A DNA stretch of 64,000 nucleotides from Alistipes_A hominis (GTDB lineage Bacteria > Bacteroidota > Bacteroidia > Bacteroidales > Rikenellaceae): positions 1 through 64,000 of the forward strand of contig NZ_JACOOK010000008.1 of assembly GCF_014288115.1 (NCBI RefSeq), written 5' to 3'. The position numbers and the translations under genes were made by a program. Below the pieces are notes generated by a model that did not search any database, was not told the DNA's origin, and saw only the letters and a list, made by a program, of their open reading frames with translations. This document shows, piece after piece, positions 61,702 to 64,000 of this stretch; within the stretch, counting starts at the first letter, position 1, and each line of letters begins with the position of its first letter.

Positions 61702-62574
61702 CTACTCGATCTTCACGATCCCCTGCCAACTGATATAATGTTCCGTAATGCCGATCTCGTCCATCCAGCGGCGGGTCTCGATCGTTTTCATGTAGGCCGT
61801 ATCGAAACCTTCGCCCACATCGTTGTTCCATACCCACAGCGGCGTAGGCCACAGGCAGGCGCGGAACCGGATCGATTTGTAGAAATGCTCGTCGCATCCC
61901 TGCTGGCCGTGATGCGCCATTTGCAGGTAATCGCAATCCAACAGGGGTTTATAAGTACCTTCGAGCAGCATTTTGCCGCTCTCGACGCCGGTATCGCCCA
62001 GAAAGACCATCGACTTTTTCCGGTCCCACACCCTCAGCACGATACTCGCATTGTTGTAGGCATTCGTCAGGATGGACGGATGGGCGACGCCGAGCACTTT
62101 CAGGTTCATGCCGTCGATCTTCATCTCGAGTCCCGGCTCGGTCAGGTTTACGACCGGAAGGCCGGAATCCCGGAGCGCTTCGTAGTAAGCGTCCGCAAGC
62201 TTTTTGCGGTTCATGTCCGTGCGGAGCTGCTCGTCGGTCATCGGCGACTGATAAACCGTGTCGATAATCATTTGTCGAGGATCTTTCAGGATTTCGGTCA
62301 GCGCCCCCATGTGATCCACATGCGGATGGGTGACGATCCATTTATCGACGCGGTTGCCCAGGGCGGCCACGAATCCTCGCAAAAAAGGCGCGTCCGCAGC
62401 GGTTCCCCCGTCCAGCACGACCACCCGTCCCCGGTCGGTCACGAACACGTAGGAATTCATCTGGGAAGGCCCCTGGGCGCAAAGCTGCCATACGGCGAAA
62501 CCGGGCTTTTTAGCCGCTGTGAAAGAGGCGGACATCAGGCCGCACAGCAGGCATACGATCAATTTGTTCTTCAT
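61702..62574 (-). CDS. Exported MBL-fold hydrolase
   Basis: The 290-aa protein has a signal peptide (about 1-21) and a metallo-beta-lactamase fold: 'VVVLDGGTAADAPFL', the HxHxDH metal motif as 'THPHVDHMGAL' (His83-His88), 'VFLGDTGVESGKMLL' and 'MAHHGQQGCDEHF', each carrying metal ligands. The arrangement resembles ComEC-like and DNA-uptake-related MBL proteins as well as many hydrolases of unknown substrate. It is transcribed just before the TIM-barrel lipoprotein gene and may work with it. Confidence 0.85.
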   Translation of the reverse strand: MKNKLIVCLLCGLMSASFTAAKKPGFAVWQLCAQGPSQMNSYVFVTDRGRVVVLDGGTAADAPFLRGFVAALGNRVDKWIVTHPHVDHMGALTEILKDPRQMIIDTVYQSPMTDEQLRTDMNRKKLADAYYEALRDSGLPVVNLTEPGLEMKIDGMNLKVLGVAHPSILTNAYNNASIVLRVWDRKKSMVFLGDTGVESGKMLLEGTYKPLLDCDYLQMAHHGQQGCDEHFYKSIRFRACLWPTPLWVWNNDVGEGFDTAYMKTIETRRWMDEIGITEHYISWQGIVKIE

Positions 62575-62675
62575 ATCGAAATCGTGTAACGAATTTTTTC
62601 CGTCCGTTCCCCGTGCATTCCGGCCTCCGGCCGGCTTCAGGAATCCGCAACGGATATTTCAAAAAAAAATCGGAA

Positions 62676-62707
62676 AAAAGAATGTCCGTTCTCACGGACA
62701 TTCTTTT
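62676..62707. terminator. Terminator of the right-edge repeat protein gene
   Basis: AAAAGAATGTCCGT pairs with ACGGACATTCTTTT around a four-base loop. On the minus strand it is followed by a T-rich run and ends the gene at 62736. Confidence 0.85.
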
Positions 62708-62735
62708 CAGTTTTAAAGCGTTTCGATCTCCGCAG

Positions 62736-64000
62736 TTAAGGATGGAGCGAACCCGGATACAAATCGCATATCTCGTGGTTCTCGCCGTTCTTGTTGTGCG
62801 TGTGCATCAAGGTCTGCGGTTGCCCGTTTTCGCCCCAGTAAGTCCAGCATTCCACGATTACGCCGGCATTCAGCGCATCGATGGCCGGGTTATCCGTCAC
62901 CCAGGTAAGCTCGGCGCCCACCGTATCGACATTGGACTGCGAAACGCATCTCCACCAGTAGTATTCCACCTTCAGCGTACGTTCTACGGAAGTATCTTCG
63001 GTAAATTCGAAATTAACAGCCGCGCGACCCGGTTTTTTCCACAAATACATGTATCCGTCGGCATTGGCCATCATGTTCCGGATATCGAGGTATTCGAGCG
63101 GATTGTCCATGATCGTCAGTTCGCAAAGCTTCACAACGTTGCTGACGTCGAGCCTCTTGATTTTGTTTCCGTTCAGATGCAGATACCGCAATTCGTTGGC
63201 TGGAGCGACTCCCACGGCGCCGAAATTCACGGTTTCGAGCGTTCCCGTATTCCGGGCTTCCAGTCTTTCGCAGTTGGGGAACAACGTCATGTCGAGCGAC
63301 TGCAACTTGGAATTGTCCAGCGAGAAGAATTTGATGTTCGCAGCATCCGGGAATCCTTCCAAGCCTTCCACCGAAGTCACCGCTTTATCGATAAGGTTCA
63401 GCGTCTTATAAGTAGATTCGTATTTCACTTCGTCCGGGAATACGACTTCGGCCGCATCGGGTTTGTAAGCGTTGCCCTTTTCGTCGAACAGGTACTTATT
63501 GTCCGGAACGAGACTCTGCAAATATTCGCGGAATGCGGCATCGGGAACCATAAAGCGTCCTACCGCGGAACGGAAACATCCCAGTTCCTGCGTCTGCGTA
63601 CCGCGCTTGAGCGTCATCACCCAGCCTTTGGCATCGACAGCCAGGTCGGCGGGGAACGCGAACACCAGTTTGGCGTCGGTAATCTCGCCGGATACGGTCT
63701 CTACGGCGTCGCCGCCGGACCGGGGCTGGAGAACGATTTTATCTTTGCCCAGGAAACCGCGGCCGGTAACCGTCACGTTCCCTCCTACCATCGATTCCAC
63801 GAAAGAAGGAACCGACAGGGAAGCGAGTTCGATCGGGGTGTTCAGATCGGGATCGTCCGCCGGATCGACCGGTTTGAGCGTACCGAACTCTTTGCTCTGC
63901 GTACCGCGTTTGAGCGTCAGCGTCCAGCCTTGTTCGTCGATGGCCAAGTCGTCGGGGAACGTGAACGCCAGTTTGGCGTCGGTAACTTCGGAATTGGTAA
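62736..64000 (-). CDS. Surface protein with TIG-like repeats and leucine-rich-like region, truncated
   Basis: The frame is open to the right edge, so the N-terminus lies outside the window. About 420 residues are visible. The upstream part carries a tandem repeat with a period of 101 residues (303 bp): units containing 'EVTDAKLAFTFP' plus 'GWTLTLKRGTQ' and 'EITDAKLVFAFP' plus 'GWVMTLKRGTQ'. The spacer between units resembles an IPT/TIG domain ('GGNVTVTGRGFLGKDKIVLQ'). A region of short leucine-rich-like repeats follows ('ELRYLHLNGNKIKRLDVSNV'). Such proteins are usually exported and surface-displayed; the function is unknown. Confidence 0.8.
   Translation of the reverse strand, partial: TNSEVTDAKLAFTFPDDLAIDEQGWTLTLKRGTQSKEFGTLKPVDPADDPDLNTPIELASLSVPSFVESMVGGNVTVTGRGFLGKDKIVLQPRSGGDAVETVSGEITDAKLVFAFPADLAVDAKGWVMTLKRGTQTQELGCFRSAVGRFMVPDAAFREYLQSLVPDNKYLFDEKGNAYKPDAAEVVFPDEVKYESTYKTLNLIDKAVTSVEGLEGFPDAANIKFFSLDNSKLQSLDMTLFPNCERLEARNTGTLETVNFGAVGVAPANELRYLHLNGNKIKRLDVSNVVKLCELTIMDNPLEYLDIRNMMANADGYMYLWKKPGRAAVNFEFTEDTSVERTLKVEYYWWRCVSQSNVDTVGAELTWVTDNPAIDALNAGVIVECWTYWGENGQPQTLMHTHNKNGENHEICDLYPGSLHP

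Overview
The window looks like chromosomal DNA of a high-GC member of the Bacteroidales, most plausibly Alistipes or another Rikenellaceae. The support is indirect but consistent: many genes are preceded by the Bacteroidetes -7 promoter element TAnnTTTG, Shine-Dalgarno signals are weak, and the gene families are typical of the phylum (UpxY antiterminator, long two-part IspG, fused RibBA, Fsr-like MFS, SPOR proteins, GH78/GH106 rhamnosidases, Bacteroidetes-style LptF/G permease). No rRNA, insertion sequence, prophage or CRISPR array was seen. One tRNA gene (Gly, anticodon CCC) is present.

Layout. 1-0.7 kb: C-terminal end of a large cell-surface protein. 0.7-5.7 kb (minus): a compact operon of metal ABC permease, LptF/G-like permease, ribBA, a VOC protein and fmt. 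5.8-13.5 kb (plus): mtaB, a membrane four-helix-bundle/HAMP-like protein paired with TrkH, a SPOR protein, an NfeD-FloA membrane microdomain pair, and an LUD protein. 13.5-26.2 kb: DUF2461 and a flavodoxin-ferredoxin protein, then a rhamnose-oriented glycan-degradation cluster (GH106, a six-hairpin-type protein of unknown specificity, a YczE-like membrane protein, a beta-propeller 'sialidase-like' protein, GH78). 26.3-39.0 kb (minus): a capsule/exopolysaccharide locus, visibly more AT-rich than its flanks. It is transcribed from UpxY down through an unknown 284-aa protein, flippase, epimerase, MenD-like ThDP enzyme, pyruvyltransferase, EpsG-type polymerase and three glycan enzymes. 39.2-43.1 kb: GntR/FadR regulator, MFS exporter, Ogt, and a ThrE-type transporter. 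43.1-44.3 kb: a cobalamin riboswitch and a frameshifted aminotransferase relic. 44.5-64 kb: FtsX-like permease, tRNA-Gly, lepA, UbiA-type prenyltransferase, a Gly/Asn/Tyr-rich membrane coiled-coil protein, DUF3108, recG, ispG, a zinc-ribbon protein, a ribose transporter and ribokinase, a metallophosphoesterase, and secreted proteins up to a partial repeat protein at the right edge.

Most notable structure. Upstream of UpxY there is a perfect 21-bp inverted repeat (38693-38713 and 38992-39012) enclosing 278 bp. A good Bacteroidetes promoter (TTTG-N20-AATATTTG) sits just inside the right arm and points away from the capsule genes. This has the architecture of an invertible, phase-variable capsule promoter, captured here in the OFF orientation. 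The gene after UpxY occupies the usual UpxZ position but is much longer than, and not recognisably similar to, UpxZ. A second notable point is a complete cobalamin riboswitch whose nearest downstream gene is a ThrE-type threonine/serine transporter, lying next to a decaying PLP-aminotransferase gene.
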